Positions 18,010-27,310 of a stretch of 64,000 nucleotides of DNA are shown in pieces. Position 1 is the first letter of the stretch. Every line of letters starts with the position of its first letter. The DNA is from an uncultured bacterium (GTDB taxonomy: Bacteria > Bacillota_I > Bacilli_A > RFN20 > CAG-826): the NCBI GenBank assembly GCA_949299335.1, contig CASGAD010000014.1, positions 1 to 64,000 of the forward strand, written 5' to 3'. The notes under the pieces were generated by a model. The model worked only from the letters and a program-made list of their open reading frames with translations. It did not search any database and was not told the DNA's origin. The position numbers and the translations under genes are program-made.

Positions 18010-18032
18010 TCTTATTTGATAAAATTTATAAA
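18004..18032 (+). promoter_or_regulatory. Promoter of the flippase-glycosyltransferase operon
   Basis: TTGCAA (18004-18009), 17-nt spacer, TATAAA (18027-18032). The ATG at 18045 is 12 nt after the -10 with no Shine-Dalgarno. It uses the same TTGCAA as the divergent promoter. Confidence 0.6.
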
Positions 18033-18044
18033 GCAAGAATTATT

Positions 18045-19637
18045 ATGATAAATGAAGAAAAAAACAAAGAATTGCAAGAAAATAAGTTGTTAAATGAAAA
18101 AAAAGAAAATGAGTTTAGCAATGATTTTATTGTGCAAGGCGAAGATGGAATAGAAATCAACGAAGAAGATGAAAAAGAGATAAATCTAGGTGAATCTATT
18201 AATGAAGATGTCGTTGAAGAATTACATAGTAAAGAAGAAAAAGAAAAGACTGCTATTGGTGAAAAGAAAAATGATAATTATAAATATTTTATTTATCTTT
18301 TTCTTATTCTTTTAATTACTGGGCTTGTTTTATGGTACAACTTAGCTAGTGCCACAGGAATGACTGATGAAACCGGTGAACCAATCTATGTTTATCAAAC
18401 AATTGGTGATGTTTTTAAATCAATGAATTGGTGGTATTTTGCTTTATTTATTGGTTTTGTTTTATTAAATTACCTAATATCATCATTAATTATCTTTTTA
18501 TTTGCTAGGTTGTATACTCGTCACTATAAATATCATCAAGCGTATGCTAATAATGCGATTGGAGCTTTTTATAGTGCAATTACTCCTGGATCAAGTGGAG
18601 GTCAATTTGCTCAAGTTTATACTTTTAAAAAGCAAGGGATTCCAGTTAGTAATAGCGCCTCAATTTTTGTAATGAGTTTTATTATTAGCCAATCTGTCTT
18701 GATTGTTGTTGGACTAATTTCTTTAATTACAAGTTTTAATTTGATTATTACTTTAAATGCAATACCTATTACAATTGGGGACATTAGTTTTTCTATTCCT
18801 ATTTGGGCATTTATTATTTTAGGATTTGGATTAAATTTACTTGTAATATTCTTATTATTATTTATGTCTTATTCTAAGCGTTTTTTAGGCTTTGTTTCTA
18901 ATAATATTATTAATTTATTAGCGAAAATTAGACTTGTTAAAAATCCAGATGAAAAGCGCAAAAACATTCGTATACAAGTTGAAAATTATCGTATAGAACT
19001 TAGACGTTTACAAAGTAATATACCTTTTACAACGCTTGTTGTATTTTTAATGTTCTTAAATTTAGTAATAAGCCAATTATCACCATTTTTTAGTGGTTTA
19101 GCCTTAAATGCTTTTGACTTATCAAACATTAATGTTGCTCAAAAAATATATGATTGCGTTGTGTTTTGTAATTTCCACCAAATGGTCACTGGTTTAATTC
19201 CTTTGCCAGGAAGTGCAGGTATTAGTGAAATTGTTTTTGCTTCTCTATTTGGCTCATCAAGTAATTACTATAGTCAAGATTTCTATTTACATGGAGGATT
19301 AAATATTATCTTACTTGTTTGGAGATTTGGCACTTTCTATATTCCATTTTTTATTAATGGCATATTTGCTGCTACATATAAAACTAGAGGTCTTCCTGTT
19401 AAAGATAGAATTATTCCAGTCGGAAACAGGAAAACAATGCTTACTATTCAATTAGAAACTTATACTGAAAGAAAAGCTAGTAGTGATACTTTATATGAAA
19501 CTAAAGCATTAGAAAGAAAACAAGTGTTAGAAAAAATAATGCGTCATGACAAAACAAAAAAGAACACCACAAGTATAGAAACTAAAAAAGAAGTAAAAGA
19601 ATATGAAGATAAAATTGTTATAGGAGATGATGAATAA
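18045..19637 (+). CDS. Lysylphosphatidylglycerol synthase TM-region / flippase-like membrane protein
   Basis: Polytopic membrane protein of the UPF0104 / MprF N-terminal (LPG_synthase_TM) family, 530 residues. An acidic, Lys/Glu-rich cytosolic segment (about 1-80) comes first, then about eight membrane helices. Family motifs: ITPGSSGGQFAQVYTFKKQG and TGLIPLPGSAGISE. The last 70 residues are hydrophilic. It lacks the MprF synthase domain, so it is probably a lipid flippase-like carrier, not an aminoacyl-lipid synthase. The next gene is a glycosyltransferase overlapping by 1 nt (TAATG), which suggests that the pair handles a glycolipid; that link is an inference. No Shine-Dalgarno precedes the ATG. 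Confidence 0.85.
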   Translation: MINEEKNKELQENKLLNEKKENEFSNDFIVQGEDGIEINEEDEKEINLGESINEDVVEELHSKEEKEKTAIGEKKNDNYKYFIYLFLILLITGLVLWYNLASATGMTDETGEPIYVYQTIGDVFKSMNWWYFALFIGFVLLNYLISSLIIFLFARLYTRHYKYHQAYANNAIGAFYSAITPGSSGGQFAQVYTFKKQGIPVSNSASIFVMSFIISQSVLIVVGLISLITSFNLIITLNAIPITIGDISFSIPIWAFIILGFGLNLLVIFLLLFMSYSKRFLGFVSNNIINLLAKIRLVKNPDEKRKNIRIQVENYRIELRRLQSNIPFTTLVVFLMFLNLVISQLSPFFSGLALNAFDLSNINVAQKIYDCVVFCNFHQMVTGLIPLPGSAGISEIVFASLFGSSSNYYSQDFYLHGGLNIILLVWRFGTFYIPFFINGIFAATYKTRGLPVKDRIIPVGNRKTMLTIQLETYTERKASSDTLYETKALERKQVLEKIMRHDKTKKNTTSIETKKEVKEYEDKIVIGDDE

Positions 19638-20809
19638 TGAATATAGCGATTTTTTCCGATACTTTCCTCCCTGAAATTAATGGAGTAGCTACTAGTGTTA
19701 ATTCCTTATTTTTACTATTAAGAAAAAACGGACATAATGCTTATGTAGTTACAACTAGTAAAGATAAAAATGTCACTTTCAAAGACAACGTTTTACGTAT
19801 TCCTGGATTAGAGTTAAAAAAACTATATGGATATCGTGCTTCGTTTTTCTATAACAAAGAAGCTTTTAAAATTTTAAAAGGGCTAAACTTAGATTTAGTT
19901 CATATAAATACTGAATTTGGCATTTCTCAATTTGGCTTTATTGTTGCTTCAAAATTACGTATACCATCAGTTTATACATATCACACAATGTATGAAGATT
20001 ATACTTATTATGCAACTAAAGGTTATTTTGACCGTTTCTCTAAATGGGCAATTAGAGAATTTGATAAGACTTGTATGAATAGAGCAACAGAAATTATCTC
20101 GCCATCAAATAAAACTTTAACTTATATTAAATCTATTGGAGTAGAAAAATACGTAAATGTAGTTCCTACTGGTTTTGAATTTAAAAGATTTTTAAAAAAC
20201 GAGGAAAATTTAAAAAAAGTTAGTGATTTGCGAGAAAAAATAGGAATTTCTCAAGATAAAAAGGTTTTACTTTGTCTAGGAAGAATCGCTAAAGAGAAAA
20301 GTTTTGATGTCATATTAAAAGGCTATAAGAATTATCTAGATGAATATGAAGATCAAAATACAATATTACTTTTTGTTGGAGATGGGCCTGAAAGAGGCGA
20401 ATTAGAAAACTTAGCCTCTTCTTTAGGAATTAGTAAAAAAGTTAAATTTATTGGAAAAGTATTAAATGAAGATGTATATAAGTATTATCTTATTTCTGAC
20501 TTATTTTTAAATGCTTCAATCAGTGAAACTCAAGGCTTAACTTTTATGGAAGCAATGGCAAGTAGTGTCCCTGTTTTATGTAGATTTGATAACAATTTAG
20601 TGGGTGTTATCAATAACAATAAAACTGGATTTTTCTTCATTGATGAGCAAGATTTTTCAGAAAAGCTTTATTTTGTGTTAAACTTATCAAAAGAGAAACT
20701 AGACGTTATTTGTGAAAATGCTTTAAAATCCATCGATTGTTTTGATGAGAAAAGCTTCTATTTAAATGTAATTGAGGTATATAAACGTGCTATTAGAAGA
20801 TACTGGTAG
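19637..20809 (+). CDS. GT4 family glycosyltransferase, diacylglycerol glucosyltransferase-like
   Basis: GT-B fold glycosyltransferase of family 4 (390 residues), close in style to 1,2-diacylglycerol 3-glucosyltransferases of Firmicutes and Acholeplasma. The N-terminus MNIAIFSDTFLPEINGVATS is the typical acceptor-domain start; the middle has VVPTGFE and LCLGRIAKEKS; the E-x7-E donor site is in ETQGLTFMEAMASS. Its gene shares a base with the stop of the flippase-like gene before it and has AGGAGATG upstream. Likely role: glycosylating diacylglycerol for membrane glycolipid or lipoteichoic anchor. The exact sugar and acceptor cannot be read from the sequence. Confidence 0.87.
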   Translation: MNIAIFSDTFLPEINGVATSVNSLFLLLRKNGHNAYVVTTSKDKNVTFKDNVLRIPGLELKKLYGYRASFFYNKEAFKILKGLNLDLVHINTEFGISQFGFIVASKLRIPSVYTYHTMYEDYTYYATKGYFDRFSKWAIREFDKTCMNRATEIISPSNKTLTYIKSIGVEKYVNVVPTGFEFKRFLKNEENLKKVSDLREKIGISQDKKVLLCLGRIAKEKSFDVILKGYKNYLDEYEDQNTILLFVGDGPERGELENLASSLGISKKVKFIGKVLNEDVYKYYLISDLFLNASISETQGLTFMEAMASSVPVLCRFDNNLVGVINNNKTGFFFIDEQDFSEKLYFVLNLSKEKLDVICENALKSIDCFDEKSFYLNVIEVYKRAIRRYW

Positions 20810-21593
20810 AAAAATATTATCAATTAAGGAAAAAGGTAATAAGTATATTATTGAGTTCCCATTAGCTAAAGTTAAACTTCATAAATCTACTTTTGATAAA
20901 TTTGAGCTTAAAGTAGGTGATGTTTTAAGTGATTCTTTAACTTATGAAATCGCTAGTTTCGAAAAAAAAGAAGAAATTTTAAGTTACGCTAGAAAATTAT
21001 CATCTAAAAAACCATATAGTGAAAAAGAGTTAATTAGATTAATTAATAGAAAATTCGCTTGCCCAAAAGAATTAAGAGTAGCCTTACAAGAATTAAAGAA
21101 GACTAATATCTTAGATGATGAAGATTTTTTAAAAAACTATTTAAATTATTTTAATAAAAATTTTTATGGCAAATATTTTATTATCAATTTTTGTAAAAGT
21201 CATGGTGTCAAAGAAGTATCGATTAAATCGCTAGTTTTTGATGATGATAATGAATTAGAAAAAGCTAAAAGTTACTTAGAAACTATCCAAAATAAGTATA
21301 TTCATTTTGGATTTGCTAAGCAAAAAAGGAAACTCTACGACCTAATGCTTGAAAGAGGATTTAGTGTAGACGTTATTTTAAAAGTATTAGATGGATTAAA
21401 AATTGATGTTGAAAAAGAACAACGACAATTAATTAAAGAATATAAAAAAATAAAAAATAAAGTTACTGCTAAAGAAAGTAAAGGTGTTGATAAGGACAGC
21501 AAAATTGTTAATCGCTTGATTGATAAAGGATATGCTCTTACTTTAATTAGTAAAGTAATGAATTTAGATAAAGAGGGTAAATTAAATGATTAA
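20787..21593 (+). CDS. recX: RecX-family regulator of RecA
   Basis: RecX binds RecA filaments and usually limits them. It has 268 residues from the GTG at 20787, in the range of long Bacilli forms. Three-helix repeats are visible: SSKKPYSEKELIRLINRKF, TNILDDEDFLKNYLNYF, and the later KRKLYDLMLERGFSVDVI and NRLIDKGYALTLISK segments. The GTG is chosen because GAGG at 20774-20777 is 9 nt upstream and the reading frame before it lies inside the glycosyltransferase. The gene overlaps both neighbours (23 nt before, 8 nt after). recA itself is 15 kb away. Confidence 0.85.
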   Translation: MLLEDTGRKILSIKEKGNKYIIEFPLAKVKLHKSTFDKFELKVGDVLSDSLTYEIASFEKKEEILSYARKLSSKKPYSEKELIRLINRKFACPKELRVALQELKKTNILDDEDFLKNYLNYFNKNFYGKYFIINFCKSHGVKEVSIKSLVFDDDNELEKAKSYLETIQNKYIHFGFAKQKRKLYDLMLERGFSVDVILKVLDGLKIDVEKEQRQLIKEYKKIKNKVTAKESKGVDKDSKIVNRLIDKGYALTLISKVMNLDKEGKLND

Positions 21594-22521
21594 AGATTTA
21601 ATTATAAATAATGTAAAAGAAGTTGATGGTGATTTTAAGATAAAAACAATGGATGATCCTAAACCATCAAGAACTAATCCAACTTCAAAATATGTTCATT
21701 TAATCTTAACTGATGGTTCACTTGATATCGATGCCTACAAATGGGATTATGATGAAAGTAGCGAAAAAGATGTGATTAAAGCAGGAAATACAGTTAAGGT
21801 AAAAGGTGAGCTTAGACTTTATCAAAATAAGCATCAAATTACTATTAAACGAATTGAGAAGTCGTCAAAAGATCCTAAAGATTTTGATAGACACGCACCT
21901 GTTTCTAAAGATGAATTAGTCGCTGAATATAAAAACTTCTTAAATAGCATCAATGATAAATCACTTAAAGCCATAGTTAATGAAGTTTTTAGTAAATATG
22001 GTGATAAGTTTGTAGAATATCCTGCGGCTGTAAAAAATCATCATGAATTTATTAATGGATTATTATTTCATACAGTAACTATGTGTAAAGTTGCTGATAG
22101 TGTTTCAAATATCTATCCTAATGTAAATCGTGATTTATTAATAAGTGGATGTTTATTGCATGATATAGGAAAAGTTGTTGAATTAAGTGGAACCGAAGGA
22201 ACTAAATATACCGATGAAGGTAATTTACTTGGACACTTAGTTATCGGAATGACTATTGTAAAAGAAGCTGCAGATAAATTAGGTATTACTGGTAATGCAC
22301 CTTTATTACTTGAGCATATGTTATTATCTCATCATGGCAAACTTGAATATGGTTCCCCAGTATTACCACTTACTAAAGAAGCTTTATTATTATCAATGAT
22401 TGATGATATGGATGCCAAAATGGTAATGCTTGAGAAAGCTTATGATACAACAAAAGATAATGAATATACTGAAAGAATATTTGGATTAGATAATAGAAGT
22501 TTCTTTAAAGGAAATTTATAA
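21586..22521 (+). CDS. yhaM: YhaM-family 3'-5' exoribonuclease
   Basis: Metal-dependent exonuclease with an OB-fold and an HD domain; the Bacillus enzyme trims RNA 3' ends and can act on single-stranded DNA. It has 311 residues, as in B. subtilis (314). The N-terminal half (about 10-90) is the OB fold; the HD domain shows FINGLLFHTVTMCKVADS, LLHDIGKV, LEHMLLSHHGKLEYGSP and MIDDMDAKM. The start overlaps recX by 8 nt. A bidirectional hairpin terminator follows. With rny and the RicA-like domain it forms part of the RNA-decay set in this window. Confidence 0.93.
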   Translation: MIKDLIINNVKEVDGDFKIKTMDDPKPSRTNPTSKYVHLILTDGSLDIDAYKWDYDESSEKDVIKAGNTVKVKGELRLYQNKHQITIKRIEKSSKDPKDFDRHAPVSKDELVAEYKNFLNSINDKSLKAIVNEVFSKYGDKFVEYPAAVKNHHEFINGLLFHTVTMCKVADSVSNIYPNVNRDLLISGCLLHDIGKVVELSGTEGTKYTDEGNLLGHLVIGMTIVKEAADKLGITGNAPLLLEHMLLSHHGKLEYGSPVLPLTKEALLLSMIDDMDAKMVMLEKAYDTTKDNEYTERIFGLDNRSFFKGNL

Positions 22522-22533
22522 GATAAAAACAAC

Positions 22534-22583
22534 AAAAAAAGAATCGATAAATCGAATTATGACGATTCAGTCGATTCTTTTTT
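22534..22583. terminator. Bidirectional terminator between yhaM and the HIT gene
   Basis: Outer stem AAAAAAGAATCGA (22535-22547) with TCGATTCTTTTTT (22571-22583), and an inner AATCG/CGATT stem. A runs on one side and T runs on the other make it work for both converging genes. Confidence 0.85.
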
Positions 22584-22587
22584 GCGT

Positions 22588-23010
22588 CTATTTATTTAAA
22601 CTATCTTTTAATTCTTGAGCTAGAACAGGCAAATTCACATTCTTTAACTCTTTCATTTCAAGTTTAAATCCATCGTTTGCTTCATATCTAGGTATTACAT
22701 GGATATGGAAGTGAGGAATTGATTGTCCAGCAGCTTCATAGCAATTAGTTAAGATGTTTACTCCTTTTGCGCCAAGTTGTTTAATTGCAACTTGACCTAT
22801 TCTTTGTGCTAAATCAAATGCCTTATGAAGGACATCTTTAGGACAAGATAAGAAGGACTCGTAGTGTTTTTTAGGGATGACTAATGTGTGACCATATGTT
22901 ACAGGATTAACATCTAAAAATGCGAGAACATCTTCATCTTCATAAACGATTGTAGAAGGAATTACCTTGTTTGCAATTTTACAAAATATACAGTTTTTAT
23001 CAAAATCCAT
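22588..23010 (-). CDS. HIT family nucleotide hydrolase
   Basis: Histidine-triad protein (140 residues) of the HinT/Hit branch, which hydrolyses adenosine phosphoramidates or related nucleotides. The N-terminal CIFCKIANKVIPS contains the CxxC seen in many members, and the triad is SIPHFHIHVIPR. AAGGAG lies before the ATG on the minus strand. The Shine-Dalgarno comes right after the hairpin that ends the upstream lipoprotein operon, with no room for a separate promoter in between, so expression may depend on read-through or on a promoter inside the upstream gene. Confidence 0.93.
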   Translation of the reverse strand: MDFDKNCIFCKIANKVIPSTIVYEDEDVLAFLDVNPVTYGHTLVIPKKHYESFLSCPKDVLHKAFDLAQRIGQVAIKQLGAKGVNILTNCYEAAGQSIPHFHIHVIPRYEANDGFKLEMKELKNVNLPVLAQELKDSLNK

Positions 23011-23028
23011 TTTGTATCTCCTTTATAA

Positions 23029-23055
23029 AAAACTGCTTCAAAATGAAGCAGTTTT
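23029..23055 (-). terminator. Terminator of the lipoprotein operon
   Basis: Stem AAAACTGCTTC / GAAGCAGTTTT with a 5-nt loop and T run on the minus strand, 10 nt after the stop of the 626-residue lipoprotein and directly before the ribosome-binding site of the HIT gene. Confidence 0.8.
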
Positions 23056-23064
23056 AATTAACGA

Positions 23065-24945
23065 TTATTCAAATAATCTTGGATATGTTGATTCGAAGTA
23101 ATCGTAGACATCTTGATCGTGGTAATTAATATTACATTGTTCAAGATAGTAAATCATAGCGTTAGTAGTGTATGTTGACCCACTTGCTAAGGTATATGCT
23201 GCTTCTCTGGAATTAACTTCGATATTGCTCTTTTGTTCCTTAGTTAAGGTATCTGTAATAGCAGTTGAGTCTGGAGTAATAATGTCTTCAACTTGGACAA
23301 CATAGTAAGCTCCGCTTGCTTCCCATAAGATTGATTCATTTAAATTTGAATATGTATCTTTTCTTAATAAGTATTTACCTGTATTACCGATTTCATATAA
23401 GTAAGAGCCTTGGTATTGTCTATCATCACTATTAATTGCTGAATTCCATTCATTGATGAAACCATAAGCAAATAATTTGTTTTTGATATCATCTGGTAAG
23501 TTAGATGAATCTCTAGTTTGCCAGCCATAAGTTGTGTAATCAGTGACTCTATTAGAATCTGTCTTGATTGCTAAACCAACAATTGGTTCGTATGAGATGC
23601 TATCAATTTCAGTAAATGATGAATAGTTTGTAGCATTATTTGTTGCGATATTATTTGTTAAAGTTGAGTAGTCTTCAATAATATCAGCATATGGTGTATC
23701 CTCAAAGTAACTGAATGTTTCACTTGAAGCATAAGTTGCGATGTAACCTTTATTTCCTTCAGCACCAGCATTATGACCATCAGCATTTCTTGAAGGGTTT
23801 AAATCTGTTGCTTCACCAAATACACTTTCAGCTAATGTTAAAACATCTTCGTTTGAGTTAATAATTGCTGGATCACCTTTCCAAGCATCACTAGCAATTG
23901 TGAATTTTTCATCAGTTGATAATGATAAATTGTCATTATCAGAACCAGTGAAGTAAGTTGTTAAGAACTTATCGAAGAAGTTATCACCATCTTTTGCTTC
24001 GTTATTAGTAATAGAAATGTAGTTAACTTTTCTAGAACCTGTATTACCGATTGCGATATATTGTTCTTCTAAAACATATTGTTCGATAAGTAAATTCTTC
24101 ATGATGGTTGGCATAATTGAAGAATTGATGTAATCGGTATAGTAATTTAAGTGAAGTACTGATTTAATTTTATCTCTACCTTCTTCGGTAGCAGAGTCAT
24201 AAGTACCATCAATTAAAATATATTGTGAGAAGTAACCACCAAATAAATTTTCACCTGGTTTATATTCGTTGAATCCATCGAAATCGCCATTTACATCTTT
24301 ATAAAGTGCGTTTTCACCATATTCATAATTGATTTGATCATCATAGATAATGTCATCGCTAATGGTTTTACCAGCTCCATCTGTGATGTCATAAAGTTTA
24401 TCACTTAAGTTTCTAGCGTATAAAACTTCGTAGAATCTATTGTTTCTCTTATATGAACTTGAATTTGCTTCACTCCACATAGTAGAAACGATTTGTTTGT
24501 CAATTAAGTTTTTAATAATGTTAATTCTTGCTTCAAATTCATCCTTAGAAGGAGCAGAAGTATCAAGAGTTAATTTGTAAGAACTGCTTGACCAGTTGTT
24601 ATAAGCTGAATGGCTATTAATGAAAGCAGTTTTTGTTGCATCGTCTTCGCCATCATATCCATTTAATACAACTTTATATCCTCCAGTTGCTTCAGAGTCT
24701 AAAACAACAGAGTAATTTCCTAAAACAGCATCAGCAATTGCTTGAGTTAAAATATCGTTTACATTGCTTGCATAGCTATCTCCACCTTTAATTGTTTCAT
24801 AAATTCTAGAGAGAGTGTTGTGGTCAATTTCGATATTTGAAACTAATTTATCATCACCATTTGGTAATGTAGCTGTAATTTTGTCACATGAAGTGAGTAA
24901 TAAGGCTGAACAAGCTAATGTGACAAGTAAATTTCTCTTTTTCAT
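23065..24945 (-). CDS. Large lipoprotein, PrsA/SurA-like chaperone paralogue without visible PPIase core
   Basis: Exported lipoprotein of 626 residues: a Lys/Arg start, a hydrophobic stretch and lipobox LLTSC with the lipidated Cys at 20. I do not recognise a catalytic parvulin domain (no HILV...GG...EF pattern). It resembles its upstream neighbour in layout and in local motifs: YEIGNTGKY here versus TDIGDTGHY there, and SGAYYVVQVED versus GGVHFIIVERS. It may be a non-catalytic holdase partner of that foldase. AGGAGG lies inside the end of the upstream gene and the start overlaps that gene's stop by 1 nt. Function is not proven. Confidence 0.75.
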   Translation of the reverse strand: MKKRNLLVTLACSALLLTSCDKITATLPNGDDKLVSNIEIDHNTLSRIYETIKGGDSYASNVNDILTQAIADAVLGNYSVVLDSEATGGYKVVLNGYDGEDDATKTAFINSHSAYNNWSSSSYKLTLDTSAPSKDEFEARINIIKNLIDKQIVSTMWSEANSSSYKRNNRFYEVLYARNLSDKLYDITDGAGKTISDDIIYDDQINYEYGENALYKDVNGDFDGFNEYKPGENLFGGYFSQYILIDGTYDSATEEGRDKIKSVLHLNYYTDYINSSIMPTIMKNLLIEQYVLEEQYIAIGNTGSRKVNYISITNNEAKDGDNFFDKFLTTYFTGSDNDNLSLSTDEKFTIASDAWKGDPAIINSNEDVLTLAESVFGEATDLNPSRNADGHNAGAEGNKGYIATYASSETFSYFEDTPYADIIEDYSTLTNNIATNNATNYSSFTEIDSISYEPIVGLAIKTDSNRVTDYTTYGWQTRDSSNLPDDIKNKLFAYGFINEWNSAINSDDRQYQGSYLYEIGNTGKYLLRKDTYSNLNESILWEASGAYYVVQVEDIITPDSTAITDTLTKEQKSNIEVNSREAAYTLASGSTYTTNAMIYYLEQCNINYHDQDVYDYFESTYPRLFE

Positions 24946-27041
24946 TAGTTGTTACCTCCTGCATTGTAATTTCCATTAATTGAATAATATTTAGCATTAT
25001 AACCTGGAGCGCCTTCTTTATATAAATTAGGATTACCAAAGTCAGCAGCTAAGATTTCAGGTAATAAGTTATATTTTCTTTCCCAAGTTTGTTCTCTAAT
25101 TGAAGCGACATATTGTGTCCATTTTTCTTGCATTGATTTTGCAGAACTTCTTTCTTGAGAATTCATTTGAGTACTGATATATCTATCAACTAATCCTTGG
25201 ACATCAACCTTATCATCAGTGAATTCATTAAGGCTTAAATTAAGTGTGCTATTCAACCACTCATATTTACTGAATTGGGTAGTTGAAGCCATACCGCTAA
25301 TTTCTTCACTAATTGTGCCCACTCTATCATCATAATTTTGAACTGTGTCGTTGACATAGTTATTTTCAGATGGAGTTACAATATTTTGTTGAACATATGT
25401 TTTCTTTGGAACATATTTCTCCTTTGCATATTCATATGCAGGGAATGCATCTCCACCGACATAATATGGCTTATTAGTGCTTTGATCTATTCCGTCTTTA
25501 GATTTAGGGTTAGCAGCAGCATAGTATTCGTTTAATGTAGTAGAGTAATTAGCTCTAATTTCTTCATCACTGCCTTCAGCACCTGCAGCTTCATAGCCAG
25601 CAAGATCAAAATATTTATCACTTTCATCGAAGGCGGATCTTTCAACAATAATGAAGTGGACACCACCAGATGATTCTTGATTTCTAACAACTAATATTGG
25701 ATTTCCTTCAGTATCACATAAGACATCTTTTGTAACTTGTTCGCCATTAATGTTAAATGTCATTGTTTTGAACATATTAGCTTCAGATGTTCCTTCAGTG
25801 AATACTTTTTCGCCTGAAGTCTTGTAGTGACCAGTGTCACCAATATCAGTGAAAACTTTTTCACCAGATACTTTATCTTCTATTTTTGTATAGCCAACAG
25901 CGTTAGTTGTAGGGTTATTAATATCTGATCCAAAATCACTTAATTCAAATGCAGTTTCATTTGTAATAAATCCAACATTACGATTTTGGAAGTATTTATT
26001 AAAGTAAATGTTTCTTGGATAGTAATCTTCATCACCATCATAAATTGTTAAACCTTTATCAGTAGTAGTTTTATCTTTGACATCGTTTAACTTTTGAACA
26101 ACGCCATAAGGAATGAAAGTAACACCGAAATCAGTTAATTCTTCTTTAGCGTCTTCAGTAATATTTAAAACTTCGAGTTTTGAATCGTAATTTTCTTCTT
26201 CTGTGAAGTTAGGTTGAAGTAGTGTGTCATAAGCATAAATGCCAAGTTGGAATTCATTAACGAATCCAGCTTCAGTATCCATAATGTATTCACCACCAGT
26301 ACTAGCACTGCTTGAGTCATCAGTATAGTTTTTAGCAACGTTGCTGAATGAATTACCCTTAACTAAACTTGTTATAGTGTTATAAAGTTTTGCAGCGTTA
26401 TCGCTTGAAATATGGCCACGAGAATAACCATTATCATCAGAAGCATCAACTTTTACAAGAATATGTCTTACGTGATAAGGAAGCTTTTTATTGATATATC
26501 CGTTTTCGCCCCAAAGTGCATTGTACTCTTTTTGAATTTCATCGTCGCTTAAAACCCAAGTGTTAAATAAGCTGTCAAATTCATCATTAACTCTACTAGT
26601 CATTTGAGTGTAGAGGTTATCAAGATACAATTCGTTTTCTCTTTCTGAATCAGTTGCGTTTGGATCATCGTAGCCTTGATTTATTAAATAATCATGCCAG
26701 CTTGTACCAGATTCGTCTGCTGAATCTTTGGCGCTTTCGACTGCTTCAGTAGCGTCTGACTCAACAAGATCTTTATAACTTGCTAGTGCGCCGCCTTCTT
26801 CAAAACTAGCACGGACAACGATTTCATAAAGTGCATCATAGAATGCTTTTGCATGCTCATCTCTGGACTCATTTAAATATTTTTGGATGATGTCATCGGT
26901 GGAAATATCTAAATTTTGACCATTATAAGTGTAGGTTAATATTTTACCTTCGCTATTGGAAGTAACATCGCTACACCCTGAGAGTGAAACAACAGCTAAA
27001 GCAGTAAACACTAAACTTATCGCTTTTTTTCCTTTCATCAT
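24945..27041 (-). CDS. PrsA-like foldase lipoprotein with parvulin-type PPIase domain
   Basis: Lipoprotein (698 residues) with lipobox SLSGC, Cys at 23. About residues 188-275 match a parvulin/rotamase domain: YHVRHILVKV, a KLYNTITSLVKGNSFSNVAK helix, DSSSASTGGEYI and EAGFVNEFQLG. PrsA-type proteins fold secreted proteins outside the membrane. It is more than twice the usual PrsA length (about 290); the added C-terminal 400 residues hold a short repeat of SGEKVFT 16 residues apart. The ATG has AAAGGA upstream; a second ATG follows at once and either could be used. It leads a two-gene operon with its apparent paralogue. Confidence 0.85.
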   Translation of the reverse strand: MMKGKKAISLVFTALAVVSLSGCSDVTSNSEGKILTYTYNGQNLDISTDDIIQKYLNESRDEHAKAFYDALYEIVVRASFEEGGALASYKDLVESDATEAVESAKDSADESGTSWHDYLINQGYDDPNATDSERENELYLDNLYTQMTSRVNDEFDSLFNTWVLSDDEIQKEYNALWGENGYINKKLPYHVRHILVKVDASDDNGYSRGHISSDNAAKLYNTITSLVKGNSFSNVAKNYTDDSSSASTGGEYIMDTEAGFVNEFQLGIYAYDTLLQPNFTEEENYDSKLEVLNITEDAKEELTDFGVTFIPYGVVQKLNDVKDKTTTDKGLTIYDGDEDYYPRNIYFNKYFQNRNVGFITNETAFELSDFGSDINNPTTNAVGYTKIEDKVSGEKVFTDIGDTGHYKTSGEKVFTEGTSEANMFKTMTFNINGEQVTKDVLCDTEGNPILVVRNQESSGGVHFIIVERSAFDESDKYFDLAGYEAAGAEGSDEEIRANYSTTLNEYYAAANPKSKDGIDQSTNKPYYVGGDAFPAYEYAKEKYVPKKTYVQQNIVTPSENNYVNDTVQNYDDRVGTISEEISGMASTTQFSKYEWLNSTLNLSLNEFTDDKVDVQGLVDRYISTQMNSQERSSAKSMQEKWTQYVASIREQTWERKYNLLPEILAADFGNPNLYKEGAPGYNAKYYSINGNYNAGGNN

Positions 27042-27094
27042 ATAGTTTTCCTTTCAAAATAAAAAAATATTGCTCAATCAAATAGCGTTATTAT

Positions 27095-27113
27095 TTTATA
27101 CTTTAAGTATAAA
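27095..27113. promoter_or_regulatory. Palindrome overlapping a possible -10 upstream of the lipoprotein operon
   Basis: TTTATACTT-T-AAGTATAAA, a perfect 9-bp inverted repeat around one base. Each arm contains TATAAA in opposite directions, so it could be paired -10 elements or an operator. The rest of the 269-nt gap (27042-27310) is AT-rich; TATAAT at 27287-27292 before sufC is a likely -10 for the suf operon, without a convincing -35. Confidence 0.45.
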
Positions 27114-27310
27114 TAACACAATAACTTTTTTGATTCTTAACTATTATACAAGAAGTTTCTAACTTTTTAATAAAATATAGAAAATGATTTTGCTTTTTAA
27201 GTCGTTTTTAAGTTTAAATTTCAGAAAAATGCAAAATTATTAAAAAAATGGTCATAATATTTCCATTAATTCTAAAATTGATTTAATATAATAAACTTGA
27301 GGAAACTAAA

